Source: Nocardioides szechwanensis
GTDB lineage: Bacteria > Actinomycetota > Actinomycetes > Propionibacteriales > Nocardioidaceae
Reading direction: 5' to 3'
Length of the DNA: 64,000 bases
Assembly: GCF_900103935.1 (NCBI RefSeq)
Contig: NZ_FNIC01000001.1
Coordinates: 1,016,715-1,080,714 of the forward strand
Part shown: positions 16,850 to 23,911 of the stretch, one piece after another
How the letters are laid out: each line of letters begins with the position of its first letter
Position numbering within the stretch: position 1 is the first letter of the stretch
Position numbers and translations under genes: made by a program
The notes under the pieces: generated by a model
The model's database searches: none
What the model was told of the DNA's origin: nothing
What the model saw: only the letters and a program-made list of their open reading frames with translations

Positions 16850-16959
16850 GACTTCCCTCTGCGGAGGAGGTAGATGGCCAGGCCGATGCCGACGACGACG
16901 GCGAGGATGGCGAGATGGACGAGTTGCTGGGAGTCGGCGCTCGGCGCCGAGGTGGTCAT
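16846..16959 (-). CDS. 37-aa single-helix membrane peptide coupled to the ABC exporter
   Basis: A short frame from ATG 16959 to TGA 16846-16848 with a polar N-terminus (MTTSAPSADSQQ), one hydrophobic helix (LAILAVVVGIGLAIYLL) and a basic C-terminus (RRGKS), i.e. a typical N-out/C-in single-pass topology. The stop overlaps the ATPase start by 4 bp (ATGA), the same coupling used between ATPase and permease, which argues that it is real. It may be a small accessory subunit of the exporter. No family is recognised. Confidence 0.6.
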   Translation of the reverse strand: MTTSAPSADSQQLVHLAILAVVVGIGLAIYLLRRGKS

Positions 16960-17043
16960 CACGCTTCGAGGCTAGGAGCGGCGGGCACCGGCCCGAAACG
17001 CCCGCGCGACGGATCCTTGGGGTCCACGCCGTGTGGATAGATG

Positions 17044-17059
17044 TCCCCCGCACGGGGGA
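17044..17059. promoter_or_regulatory. Perfect 7-2-7 palindrome in the divergent exporter/two-component promoter region
   Basis: TCCCCCG, CA, CGGGGGA: a perfect inverted repeat with a two-base spacer, between the exporter operon start (16959) and the histidine kinase start (17094). Its position 23 bp before the TAGGCT hexamer of the kinase gene makes it a candidate operator for the LuxR-type response regulator encoded there. Confidence 0.45.
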
Positions 17060-17081
17060 TTGGTGGCCGTCGCCCGAGGGC

Positions 17082-17087
17082 TAGGCT
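17082..17087 (+). promoter_or_regulatory. Putative -10 hexamer of the histidine kinase gene (leaderless)
   Basis: TAGGCT followed by six bases and the GTG start at 17094, the same TANNNT-N6-start layout as other genes in the window. Confidence 0.5.
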
Positions 17088-17093
17088 CGCTCG

Positions 17094-18263
17094 GTGTCAG
17101 CAATGACGATCGAGCGCGGATACACCGTGCGACAGGGCAGCTTCGTCGGGGCACGTCGGCTCGGGCTCGACGCCCTGCTCGCCGTCGGTTGCTTCACCGC
17201 CTGGCTTCCGCTGCTGGCTCAGCAGCGGAGCCCCGACCTCACCGACGTCCTCCTCCTGGGCGCTGCGACAGCGCCGCTCGCGGTCTGGCGCCTGGCCCCG
17301 CTGACCGTGTTCGTCGTCACCGCGGTCCCGGCTGTCGCCCTCGCTTGGCGCGGAGAGGTGCTCTGGCCACCCCTCGGTCCCTGCCTGGCTCTCTACCTGC
17401 TCGCCGCGAGCCGAGAGGGCAAGAGTCGCTGGAACGTGCGCCTCATCGCGGCGGTGGTCGGGCTGCTCGTCATCTACCTCGGCGTGGTCGTGGCCGGCTC
17501 GCGTTCGGTGTCGACCGACCTCGGTCACGCCCTGCTCGCTGGCGCGGTGGCCTGGTTCGCGGGCGAACGGACCCGGCTTCGTCGTCAAGAGCTCCTGGAC
17601 CTGCACGACCGGATGCGGCGCTCGGAGGACTCTGCCGAACGAGAGCTGCAGCTGGCCGTGGCCGAGGAGCGCACCCAGATCGCCCGGGACCTGCATGACT
17701 CGGTCGGCCACGCCCTCACGTTGATCACCGTCCGCGCCGGCGCCGCCCGGCTACGGCGGGACCCGGATGCAGCAATCACCGCCCTGACCGACATCGAGAC
17801 GATCGCCCGGGACACCACCGCTGACATCGAGCAGATCGTCAGCCCGCTTCGAGGCTCCATCAGCGCAGACCATGCCCCGGTGGGCCTGGCTTCCGTCGAG
17901 ACGCTCGTCGCCCAGTTCCGGGCAGCCGGCCACGAGGTGGCCCTCACGCAGCCAGAGGAGGTCACCGGACTCAGCGTGAGCGCGGACCAGGGTGCGTTCC
18001 GGATCATCCAGGAGTCGCTGACCAACGCCGCCCGCCACGGCAGCGGCCCGACAACCCTGTCCATCGGGACAAGTGAAAGCGCCCTGCTGGTCACCATCAC
18101 CAACCCCGTCGCCGAACCCAACAAGGCAGCGGACAACGGACGGCACGGCGTCACCGGCATGCGCGAGCGAGCCAGGCTCCTGGGAGGCTCCCTGGTCGCC
18201 GAGGAGGCCGAAGGCGAGTTCCGGGTCGAGCTACGCCTCCCCCGTCAGGATGCACAGCCGTGA
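17094..18263 (+). CDS. Sensor histidine kinase (HisKA_3, NarL/LiaS type)
   Basis: A 389-residue kinase. The N-terminal 150 residues hold about five membrane helices with short loops and no large extracellular domain. The dimerisation/phosphoacceptor segment is EERTQIARDLHDSVGHALTL, with His in the DLHD motif, followed by a HATPase domain (QESLTNAARHG N-box, GVTGMRERARLLGG G-box). It autophosphorylates and passes phosphate to the response regulator, whose GTG overlaps its stop (18260-18263). Start GTG 17094 is favoured by the TAGGCT-N6 leaderless promoter; ATG 17103 is the alternative. It probably controls the divergent ABC exporter. Confidence 0.88.
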   Translation: MSAMTIERGYTVRQGSFVGARRLGLDALLAVGCFTAWLPLLAQQRSPDLTDVLLLGAATAPLAVWRLAPLTVFVVTAVPAVALAWRGEVLWPPLGPCLALYLLAASREGKSRWNVRLIAAVVGLLVIYLGVVVAGSRSVSTDLGHALLAGAVAWFAGERTRLRRQELLDLHDRMRRSEDSAERELQLAVAEERTQIARDLHDSVGHALTLITVRAGAARLRRDPDAAITALTDIETIARDTTADIEQIVSPLRGSISADHAPVGLASVETLVAQFRAAGHEVALTQPEEVTGLSVSADQGAFRIIQESLTNAARHGSGPTTLSIGTSESALLVTITNPVAEPNKAADNGRHGVTGMRERARLLGGSLVAEEAEGEFRVELRLPRQDAQP

Positions 18264-18922
18264 GTCAGGTGCGGGTGCTTCTCGTCGACGACGACCACCT
18301 GATGCGGGCCGGGCTCGCGGGGCTTCTCACCATCGATCCCTCCCTCGAGGTGGTCGCTCAGGCGGCGACGGGCGCGGAGGCGATCGTCCTCACGCGGCGG
18401 TACCGGCCGGACGTCGTACTCATGGACGTGCAGATGCCGGGCCTCGACGGCATCGCCGCGACCCAGCAGCTCGTGGCGGAGATCCCCGAGGTGCGCGTCC
18501 TGATCCTGACCACCTTCGAGCTCGACGACTACGTCTTCGGGGCGCTCCGGGCAGGTGCGTCCGGCTTCGTGCTCAAGCGCACCAGGCCGGAGGACCTCAT
18601 CGCCGCCGTGCACACGGTCGCAGACGGCGAGGCGCTGCTCTCACCCTCGGTGACCCGGCGAGTGATCGACCGCATGGCCCAACAACCGATGCCCCGGCTG
18701 AGCGGGACCAGCGTCCTGGAGACACTCACGCCCCGAGAGCGCGAGGTGCTGGGTTACCTCGCCCAGGGTCTCTCGAACCGCGAGATCGCGGACGCCCTGG
18801 TGGTCGAGGAATCCACCGTCCGCACCCACGTCAAGCACGTCCTGAACAAGCTCGGCCTGCGCGATCGGATCCAAGCCGTGATCTTCTCCTACGAGAACGG
18901 CATCAACGAACCGCGACAGTGA
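18260..18922 (+). CDS. LuxR/NarL family response regulator
   Basis: A 220-residue two-domain protein. The receiver domain has the acidic pair in VLLVDDDH, the phosphoacceptor Asp in VVLMDVQMPGLDG and Lys in FVLKRTRPED. The C-terminal LuxR helix-turn-helix is LTPREREVLGYLAQGLSNRE with the recognition helix in ESTVRTHVKHVLNKLGLRDR. It is coupled to the kinase by a 4-bp overlap. The palindrome at 17044-17059 is a candidate target. Its 3' end overlaps the CNNM remnant on the opposite strand by 20 bp. Confidence 0.9.
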   Translation: MSQVRVLLVDDDHLMRAGLAGLLTIDPSLEVVAQAATGAEAIVLTRRYRPDVVLMDVQMPGLDGIAATQQLVAEIPEVRVLILTTFELDDYVFGALRAGASGFVLKRTRPEDLIAAVHTVADGEALLSPSVTRRVIDRMAQQPMPRLSGTSVLETLTPREREVLGYLAQGLSNREIADALVVEESTVRTHVKHVLNKLGLRDRIQAVIFSYENGINEPRQ

Positions 18923-19124
18923 AGCCTATCTGGACGGCGGCGAGGAACCGGTTGGGATTGCGGGCCACCGCCGCGACGTGGGCGCCGCGGCTGCTCTGGC
19001 GTTCCATGGCGGTGAGATGACTCTCCCGAAAGGAGATGAGCGCGATCTCGGTGGCAGCGAAGACACCGCCGAAGAGGACGAAGAGCCCCACCAGGCCGAA
19101 GTTCGAGAAGGTCTGGGTGTCCAT
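18903..19124 (-). pseudogene. Truncated CNNM/HlyC-CorC family transporter, N-terminal 73 aa only
   Basis: The 73 residues read like the very start of a CNNM (DUF21) domain membrane protein: FGLVGLFVLFGGVFAATEIALISFRESHL then RNPNRFLAAVQIGFTVA. Full-length members are about 430 aa and continue with further helices and CBS domains, but here the frame stops at 18903 just after QIGFTVA, inside the first membrane domain. The breakpoint coincides with the end of the response-regulator gene, so a rearrangement joining the two-component locus to this one probably removed the rest. Confidence 0.6.
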
Positions 19125-19234
19125 CAGGCCGGTTCAACCCCGGTCGTTTCCATGGGCGAACGGCGGCACCTTTGAGCGTCGTCCATGCGCCATAGCCTAG
19201 GCGGGACCTGGTGTTAGCCCTGAACGCGCATCGG

Positions 19235-19576
19235 TCAACGGAGCGCGAATCCGAGCCACGACCCCAGCACGAGGGTGCTGACGAGCAGCTCGATGCGTCG
19301 AGCCCAGGTCTTCGGATACAGCCGGCCCTCGAAGTAGTGCGCGACGAAGCCTTCGTCGTGCAGGCCTTCGCGGCCCGCTCCCACCCGACCCCAGTTCTCG
19401 ACGATGGAGAGCGGGCATCTGGGCCGCCAGATAGCCATCCGGGCACCCCAGAGTGCGGAGGCGAGGTGGGGTAACACGACCCACGGCAACACCCAGGCAA
19501 GGAAGCCACCGAGCACCGCGAACGCGACGAACAGAATGTGCAACGTCCAGGCGAAAGCGGCGACGAGACGATGCAC
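19235..19576 (-). CDS. DUF2784 membrane protein
   Basis: A 113-residue protein of the DUF2784 family: two N-terminal helices (AWTLHILFVAFAVLGGFLAW), the family motif CPLSIVENWGR and EGFVAHYFEGRLYP, and a C-terminal helix. The function is unknown. It starts at GTG 19576 with TAGACT and six bases directly upstream on its strand, consistent with a leaderless transcript. Confidence 0.8.
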   Translation of the reverse strand: MHRLVAAFAWTLHILFVAFAVLGGFLAWVLPWVVLPHLASALWGARMAIWRPRCPLSIVENWGRVGAGREGLHDEGFVAHYFEGRLYPKTWARRIELLVSTLVLGSWLGFALR

Positions 19577-19716
19577 AGTGAAAGTCTAGGCTGGGGTCGA
19601 GCGGTGACCGGCAGCCGCCTCGGGTCCGCCGTGGCCTGCAGCGGCTCCAGCGTGGCGTCTGTGACGTCGGCCGTGACATCGACGAGAAGGGCCCTCACCG
19701 CTGAGCACGAGCCGGG

Positions 19717-20352
19717 TCAGTCCGGCGCCGCCGGGCCACCCTGGTGCACGTCCAGGTGCAGCCGGCGGCTGACCAGCTCGACCGCCGGCCCGAGCAGGAA
19801 GATGACCGCGAGGGTGCCCACCCCGATGGTGGCTCCGAGCAACCAGCCGATCACCGCTCCCCCGCCCTGGACGGCGCTGTAGCTCCAGCGGAACGGGACC
19901 GGCGGGTCCCACGCCAGCGCGGCGCCTTCCGCGGGCCCGGCACCGGTGTGGCTGCCGAGGTACATCGCGATGCCGACAGCCAGCACCGGGAACGCCGCCA
20001 CGAGCAGCAGCGCGCGCAGGGCCAGCTCGTCGGGGGTGCTCAGCAGGTCGAGGCACACGGACACGGTGATCCCCACGAGCACCACCTGGACCACGGTGCC
20101 GGGGCCGGGACGGACCCCCCGGGCGGCCGCCAGCAGCACCAGCGCGGCGCCCACCAGCAGGTTCACGACCGCGAAGGACAGGCCGCTGCGCAGCGAGATC
20201 CCGTTCACCAGCGTGGAGTAACCGTCGGAGCCGAGGTCGGCCAGGAGCAGCAGCGAGACGCCGACGCCGAGCACCACGCAGCCGGCCAGCAGGAGCAGGA
20301 ACTGGCGTCCGGAGGGCATCACGACGGCCAGTGTCCTCGGAGCCCGGGTCAA
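19717..20352 (-). CDS. YczE/YitT-like integral membrane protein
   Basis: A 211-residue hydrophobic protein with about five helices, starting with LLLLAGCVVLGVGVSLLLLADLGSDGYSTLVNGIS, a pattern typical of YczE/YyaS-type membrane proteins (small glycine-rich repeat and D-G-Y/P-W motif). Function unknown. Its putative start at 20352 overlaps the yoeB stop by 4 bp, so it may be cotranscribed with the toxin-antitoxin genes; an internal ATG about 11 codons in is an alternative. Confidence 0.65.
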   Translation of the reverse strand: MTRAPRTLAVVMPSGRQFLLLLAGCVVLGVGVSLLLLADLGSDGYSTLVNGISLRSGLSFAVVNLLVGAALVLLAAARGVRPGPGTVVQVVLVGITVSVCLDLLSTPDELALRALLLVAAFPVLAVGIAMYLGSHTGAGPAEGAALAWDPPVPFRWSYSAVQGGGAVIGWLLGATIGVGTLAVIFLLGPAVELVSRRLHLDVHQGGPAAPD

Positions 20353-20609
20353 CGGCCGTAGTGGTACCGACAGGCCGCGATCCGGACCTCGGTGTCGGTC
20401 ACCTTGTAGACCAGCCGATGCTCGTCGGTGATGCGGCGCGACCAGTAGCCGGCGAAGTCGTGCTTGAGCGGCTCAGGCTTGCCGATCCCCTCGTTGCCGT
20501 TGCGCACGACATCGCTGATGAGCAGGTTGCTGCGCTTGAGGACCTTGCGGTCCTGGGTCTGCCACCACAGGCAGTCCTCCCAGGCGTTGCGGTCCCACAC
20601 CAGCCGCAT
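20349..20609 (-). CDS. yoeB: Txe/YoeB family toxin
   Basis: An 86-residue protein that matches YoeB over its whole length: VWDRNAWEDCLWWQ at the start, GIGKPEPLKHDFAGYWSRRI and DEHRLVYKV in the centre, and the terminal CRYHYGR. YoeB is a ribosome-dependent mRNA endonuclease that cuts at the A site; the conserved Arg/His of the C-terminal half and the terminal His-Tyr are present, so the toxin looks intact. The antitoxin gene lies 2 bp upstream. Confidence 0.93.
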   Translation of the reverse strand: MRLVWDRNAWEDCLWWQTQDRKVLKRSNLLISDVVRNGNEGIGKPEPLKHDFAGYWSRRITDEHRLVYKVTDTEVRIAACRYHYGR

Positions 20610-20611
20610 CG

Positions 20612-20869
20612 TCAGTCGTCGTCCGCGAGGTCATGGGCTTCGCCGGCACCCTCCTCGAGACGCTCCATGGCGTCGAGCAGACGGCGAGCGTTGGTCGGCG
20701 ACCGCATCAGGTAGGCGGTCTCGCGCAGCGACTCGAAGTCTTCTAGCGACACGATCACCACCGAGGGGTGACCGGCGCGCGTGATCACGACCTCTTCCCG
20801 GTCGTTGACGACATCGTCGAGCACCTGGGCGTAGCGCGCCCGGGACTCGGTGTAGCTCAGCGTCTTCAT
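20612..20869 (-). CDS. yefM: Phd/YefM family antitoxin
   Basis: An 85-residue antitoxin starting MKTLSYTESRARYAQVLDDV, the classical YefM N-terminal DNA-binding segment, with ITRAGHPSVVIVSLEDFESL in the middle and an acidic C-terminal toxin-binding tail. It neutralises YoeB and represses the operon. ATG 20869 is chosen because AAAGGA stands seven bases upstream; the adjacent ATG 20872 is possible. The promoter region carries the TGTACA-type operator. Confidence 0.92.
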   Translation of the reverse strand: MKTLSYTESRARYAQVLDDVVNDREEVVITRAGHPSVVIVSLEDFESLRETAYLMRSPTNARRLLDAMERLEEGAGEAHDLADDD

Positions 20870-20883
20870 CATCGCATCCTTTC

Positions 20884-20901
20884 CGTACAGGAAACTGTAC
20901 A
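20884..20901. promoter_or_regulatory. YefM-type operator
   Basis: GTACAG (20885-20890), four bases, CTGTAC (20895-20900): an inverted repeat whose right arm contains TGTACA (20896-20901), the core recognised by E. coli YefM-YoeB. It starts 15 bp upstream of the yefM ATG, as expected for autoregulation. Confidence 0.65.
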
Positions 20902-20933
20902 GGACTTCGAATGCCGAGTGACCGAAATGAATC

Positions 20934-21002
20934 ACACCCGGACCTACATCCGCCGGTCCGGGTGTCGTCGACGTCTTGGGACGTCAGGTCGGTCGGGCTG
21001 AC
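20934..21002 (-). repeat. Older tRNA-Pro 3' scar: terminator copy A plus 13 bp of the tRNA end
   Basis: A perfect 11-bp stem (20934-20944 with 20955-20965) followed on the minus strand by T-rich DNA looks like a tRNA terminator. Next to it, 20990-21002 repeats 13 bp of the 3' end of tRNA-Pro. The same order (terminator, about 25 bp, tRNA end) recurs at 21443-21542, so this is a second, eroded attachment scar. Confidence 0.55.
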
Positions 21003-21101
21003 GGTGTGCTGGTTCAGGACATAGGCAAGGGATGTCTCAAGACATAGGCAACACGTTGTCTGAAGAGATCGCGGAGGATCTCGGCTCCGGGATGCTCGGT
21101 C

Positions 21102-21432
21102 GTGTCGAGAGCCAGACTGGTCATCACCGCCATCAGCACCCAGGGTCTGAGTGAGGCCGAAGCCGCCAGGACCTACGGGGTCTCACAGGGCTGGGTCAGC
21201 CGTCCGTTGGCCCGCTACCGGGCCGAGGGCGAGGCCGCGTTCGAACCCAGATCACGCCGACCCACGACCTGCACATCTCCCGCTCGACGATCAGCCGTCA
21301 CCTGACCAGGGCCGGACTGGTCACCTGCTGGTCCAGGGCCTACACATCACCGTGGTCAACGCCATCACCGGCGAACGGCTGCGCGAGCTGATCCTCAACC
21401 CGAACACCCAAAGGACCCACCAGAAGAACCCC
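21102..21432 (+). pseudogene. Decayed IS481-family transposase
   Basis: Pieces of one transposase lie in different frames. The first (21102-21255) reads LVITAISTQGLSEAEAARTYGVSQGWVSR and ends EGEAAFEPRSRR, the N-terminal helix-turn-helix of IS481 transposases. A short middle piece reads HISRSTISRHLTRAGLVT. The last (about 21336-21430) reads LLVQGLHITVVNAITGERLREL, the family C-terminus. The catalytic DDE core is missing, leaving about 330 of roughly 1000 bp. Two copies of GACATAGGCAA upstream (21019 and 21042) may be remnants of the element end. Confidence 0.7.
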
Positions 21433-21442
21433 AAAATGAACA

Positions 21443-21474
21443 ACACCCGAACCTGCTTTCGCAGGTCCGGGTGT
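21443..21474 (-). terminator. tRNA-Pro type terminator, copy B
   Basis: A 14-bp stem with one mismatch (21443-21456 and 21461-21474), TTTC loop, followed on the minus strand by a T-rich tract. It stands 24 bp beyond the partial tRNA-Pro 3' end at 21498-21542, so it probably was the original terminator of tRNA-Pro before the island integrated. Confidence 0.6.
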
Positions 21475-21497
21475 CGCCGATGTCTTGAGACATCACA

Positions 21498-21542
21498 CGG
21501 TCGGGCTGACAGGATTTGAACCTGCGACCCCTTGACCCCCAG
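21498..21542 (-). other. Island attachment site, distal copy (partial tRNA-Pro 3' part)
   Basis: These 45 bases are identical to 34970-35014, the 3' half of tRNA-Pro(GGG) from the anticodon loop to just past the acceptor stem. The 5' half of the tRNA is absent, and the sequence diverges immediately at both ends. This marks the far end of the element integrated at tRNA-Pro. Confidence 0.9.
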
Positions 21543-21636
21543 GCGTCGGCCGCGGGTTTCTGGGGGTCCGTGATCGTCCGTTTCACGCTCAACCACGGGG
21601 TTCTGGACGATGGCAGATTTCGGCGGACGAGAGCAA

Positions 21637-21659
21637 ATGGTGTGCGAAAATGGTGTGCA
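21637..21659. repeat. Arm-site-like repeat near the distal attachment site
   Basis: Two copies of GGTGTGC separated by GAAAAT. The 23-bp unit matches 34879-34901 near the integrase end at 20 of 23 positions and in the same orientation. Such paired repeats at both element ends are candidates for integrase or excisionase arm-type binding. Confidence 0.5.
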
Positions 21660-21804
21660 AACCGACAGGCCCCGAACTGTCCAATGAACGCTCCTCTTCC
21701 GGTTGCCACGCTTGCTCCTGACGGTGTCCGCTCATAGCTGCGATCCGGCCGACGCGTAGAGCGTCCCTGAGGCGGCGGAAGGGACGCGGGTTGCCAGTAG
21801 GTCC

Positions 21805-21810
21805 TAGGGT
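21805..21810 (+). promoter_or_regulatory. Putative -10 hexamer of the methyltransferase gene (leaderless)
   Basis: TAGGGT followed by seven bases and GTG 21818; this decides the start codon over the earlier TTG at 21791. Confidence 0.5.
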
Positions 21811-21817
21811 CACGACC

Positions 21818-22450
21818 GTGACGAACACCAACTGGTCAGATTGGCACGACGCCTACGCGAGGCCGGACTCCGGACTGGCCGACCGGCTCACCGCCGTACG
21901 CGCCCAGATCAGCCGCCGCCTTGACGCGACCGCTCCGGACCCGGTGCGCGTAGTCAGCGCCTGCTCTGGCGACGGTCGCGACCTACTCGGCGTTCTGGAT
22001 CGACGTTCGGACGCTGACCGGGTCACTGCCCTCCTGGTCGAATACGACTCTGAGTTGGCCTCCCGCGCCCGAGCAGCCGCCAAGACCCTGTCCGCGCGGG
22101 TCGAGGTGCGACAAGCCGACGCGGCGCAGAGCGACGTCTACGCGGACGCGGTTCCGGCCGACCTCGTGCTGCTCTGCGGGATCTTCGGCAACATCAGCGA
22201 CGCCGACGTCCGCACCACTATCGACGCAGCCCCTCAGCTATGCGCGCCCGCAGCAGAGGTGATCTGGACGCGCCACCGCGGCGATCCCGACCTCACCCCG
22301 TCCATCAGGGAATGGTTCGCCGGCGCCGGCTTCGAGGAGGTCGCGTTCGTCGCCCCCGACGCAGACGACTGGTCAGTGGGCGTCCACCGCCTCGCCTCCG
22401 ACCCCCGTCCCCTGGATCCCGGGCGGCAATGGTTCACGTTCTTCCGGTGA
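21818..22450 (+). CDS. Class I SAM-dependent methyltransferase, substrate unknown
   Basis: A 210-residue Rossmann-fold methyltransferase: motif I VVSACSGDGRDLLGVL (SAM binding), acidic motif II near LLVEYDSELASRA, and DLVLLCGIFGNISDAD corresponding to motif IV. The C-terminal part contains DDWSVGVHRL. Nothing identifies the acceptor; it may be a small molecule rather than DNA, as there is no NPPY-type motif. It is the first gene inside the island at this end and stands alone, with a leaderless promoter. Start GTG 21818. Confidence 0.72.
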   Translation: MTNTNWSDWHDAYARPDSGLADRLTAVRAQISRRLDATAPDPVRVVSACSGDGRDLLGVLDRRSDADRVTALLVEYDSELASRARAAAKTLSARVEVRQADAAQSDVYADAVPADLVLLCGIFGNISDADVRTTIDAAPQLCAPAAEVIWTRHRGDPDLTPSIREWFAGAGFEEVAFVAPDADDWSVGVHRLASDPRPLDPGRQWFTFFR

Positions 22451-22576
22451 CCGCGACTCGCACCTTGCCTACCTCAGGGTTCCGGACGCGACACTAACGC
22501 GGCGGTTTGCCACAGTACGACTAACGTCGGTTTGGCCATCCCGCGCGGTTGAATGCATGGGCGGAGAAGCAGAACG

Positions 22577-23155
22577 TCACCGATCGGCACGTGCCTGCTT
22601 CCTTCGGGCGTTTGCTGCGTACACTCGGGCGCCCTTCATGCACAGCTGGGCCATCTGCGTGCTGATGTTGAAGTGCTCGGCGACGGTCGCGTTGTCGGCG
22701 TCTTTGAAGGCGAGCTTGCGGGCGGCCTGTTCGGGCACGAGGAGTGCGCTCGAGAGGAACTGAGCTTGCTTTTCGACCGTGGGGCTGAACACGCGGTCGT
22801 GCTCCTGTGTCAGGAGCGTCTCGGGGAACGCGTGTTCCAAGAGGTGGTGGCTCAATTCGTGGGCGATCGTGGATCGTCGGCGGACGTGTTCGTGCGCGTC
22901 GTTCTCGAGGATGAGGCGCGCCGGCCCGATCGGGACGATGGCTGCAGACCATGCCTTCTTCCGGGTGACGAGGAAGTGTTGGATAGTCGCGCGGGCGCAG
23001 CCGGATTCCTCAAGTTCGGAGATCGGGTAGACGGGGATCCCGTGCGCTTCGGCGAGGGCGTACGGGTCGAGTGGGTCCATGGGGCCCAAGCCAAGGTCGT
23101 GGCGTTCCTGCGCCGCGACCTCGGCCATCGCCTTCTGGGTCCACTTCTGGTTCAT
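22577..23155 (-). CDS. ImmA/IrrE family metallopeptidase
   Basis: A 192-residue protein with the zinc-protease motif HELSH at residues 99-103, in the context STIAHELSHHLLEH, the hallmark of ImmA/IrrE peptidases. Members cleave a cognate XRE-family repressor when activated by DNA damage or element signals (ImmA-ImmR of ICEBs1, IrrE-DdrO of Deinococcus). Its ATG overlaps the stop of the XRE-type gene by 4 bp (23152-23155), which fits a dedicated protease-repressor pair. It lies divergent to the Ubl operon, so it probably relieves repression of that operon. Confidence 0.88.
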   Translation of the reverse strand: MNQKWTQKAMAEVAAQERHDLGLGPMDPLDPYALAEAHGIPVYPISELEESGCARATIQHFLVTRKKAWSAAIVPIGPARLILENDAHEHVRRRSTIAHELSHHLLEHAFPETLLTQEHDRVFSPTVEKQAQFLSSALLVPEQAARKLAFKDADNATVAEHFNISTQMAQLCMKGARVYAANARRKQARADR

Positions 23156-23526
23156 CGCTCCCGGGCCGGCCTGTCGTTGTGGAAGCGGCGGACGGCGGAG
23201 GAGATGAGTTCCTCGAGGTGGTCGACGTCTTGCGGTTTGAGGTCCTTGCGCGCGCGCAGGAGCGGGGCGAGGCTCGCGACGAGGTCTGGCTCCTCGCGCT
23301 CTTCTTGATTCTCGGACTTGATGAAGTTCTCGGCCGCGATGTTGAGCCAGGTGACCATGCTGGTAAACGCGGTCGCGTCGGGCGTGTAGCCGTTGGCGAG
23401 GCGAGACAGGGTGGACGGGCTCAGGTCAAGAACCCCGGCGAGCTGACGCCAGGACAGCTCTTTTGAGTTTCGTGCTGCGTCGAGGGCGGCGTGCAGGCTC
23501 GCAACGTCTATGGACGTGGACGCCAT
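23152..23526 (-). CDS. XRE-family transcriptional repressor, partner of ImmA
   Basis: A 124-residue protein with a helix-turn-helix at about residues 24-50 (LSWRQLAGVLDLSPSTLSRLANG) and a C-terminal helical region with charged stretches. ATG 23526 is chosen because CGGAGA stands directly upstream; a TTG nine codons earlier is the alternative. Two palindromes at 23545-23560 and 23590-23609, in the 115-bp divergent region before the Ubl operon, are the likely operators; the first overlaps its own leader, so autoregulation is probable. The adjacent protease would cleave this protein. Confidence 0.83.
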   Translation of the reverse strand: MASTSIDVASLHAALDAARNSKELSWRQLAGVLDLSPSTLSRLANGYTPDATAFTSMVTWLNIAAENFIKSENQEEREEPDLVASLAPLLRARKDLKPQDVDHLEELISSAVRRFHNDRPARER

Positions 23527-23544
23527 GGGTCTCCGTTCAGAAAT

Positions 23545-23560
23545 GTTTGACAAGTCAAAC
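23545..23560. promoter_or_regulatory. Operator 1: perfect 7-2-7 palindrome
   Basis: GTTTGAC, AA, GTCAAAC. It begins 19 bp upstream of the XRE start codon and shares the half-site GTTTGA with the second palindrome 30 bp away. Confidence 0.68.
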
Positions 23561-23589
23561 AGTGTTGCTGGTATCGTTCAGGATGGGAG

Positions 23590-23609
23590 GTGTTTGAATA
23601 ATCGAACAC
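23590..23609. promoter_or_regulatory. Operator 2: 8-4-8 imperfect palindrome
   Basis: GTGTTTGA, ATAA, TCGAACAC, with one mismatch between arms. It ends 32 bp upstream of the Ubl start, where a repressor would block the Ubl operon promoter. Confidence 0.62.
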
Positions 23610-23641
23610 CGTATCGTACATCTAACCATTGGAGGGTCATC

Positions 23642-23911
23642 ATGACCAGCACCACGGCCGAGGCCACCGCAAAGAAGAACCCGAAGACCGTCGAGGTCAC
23701 GTTCAACACCATCACAATCTCGATGCCGAAGGGAGAGCACACCGGCGCCGAGATCAAGCAGTTCGCCATCGATCAGCGCATCGACATCAAGCCGGACTTC
23801 GTCCTGGCGGTCAAGCACGGGCACCGGTTCGAGAACGTCGCCGACGCGGACATCGTGAAGGTCCACGCGAACCTGGAGTTCAGCGCTGTCGCCGGAGACG
23901 ACAACTCGTGA
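23642..23911 (+). CDS. Ubiquitin-like protein (multiubiquitin-domain type)
   Basis: An 89-residue protein preceded by GGAGG six bases before the ATG. After a flexible N-terminus it shows one beta-grasp domain: VEVTFNTITISMPKGEHTGAEI, then FVLAVKHGHRFENVADADIV and KVHANLEFSAVAG, ending DDNS. This follows the bacterial multiubiquitin family, including the DDNS tail, but with a single domain. There is no C-terminal Gly-Gly; a single Gly (residue 85) precedes the DDNS tail, so removal of four residues by the JAB domain encoded downstream would expose a C-terminal Gly (inference). First gene of a coupled three-gene operon. Confidence 0.8.
   Translation: MTSTTAEATAKKNPKTVEVTFNTITISMPKGEHTGAEIKQFAIDQRIDIKPDFVLAVKHGHRFENVADADIVKVHANLEFSAVAGDDNS

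Noticed and set aside
21498..21542. A second tRNA-Pro gene
   Set aside because: Only the 3' half is present and no 5' half can be found, so it is an attachment-site copy and not a functional tRNA.
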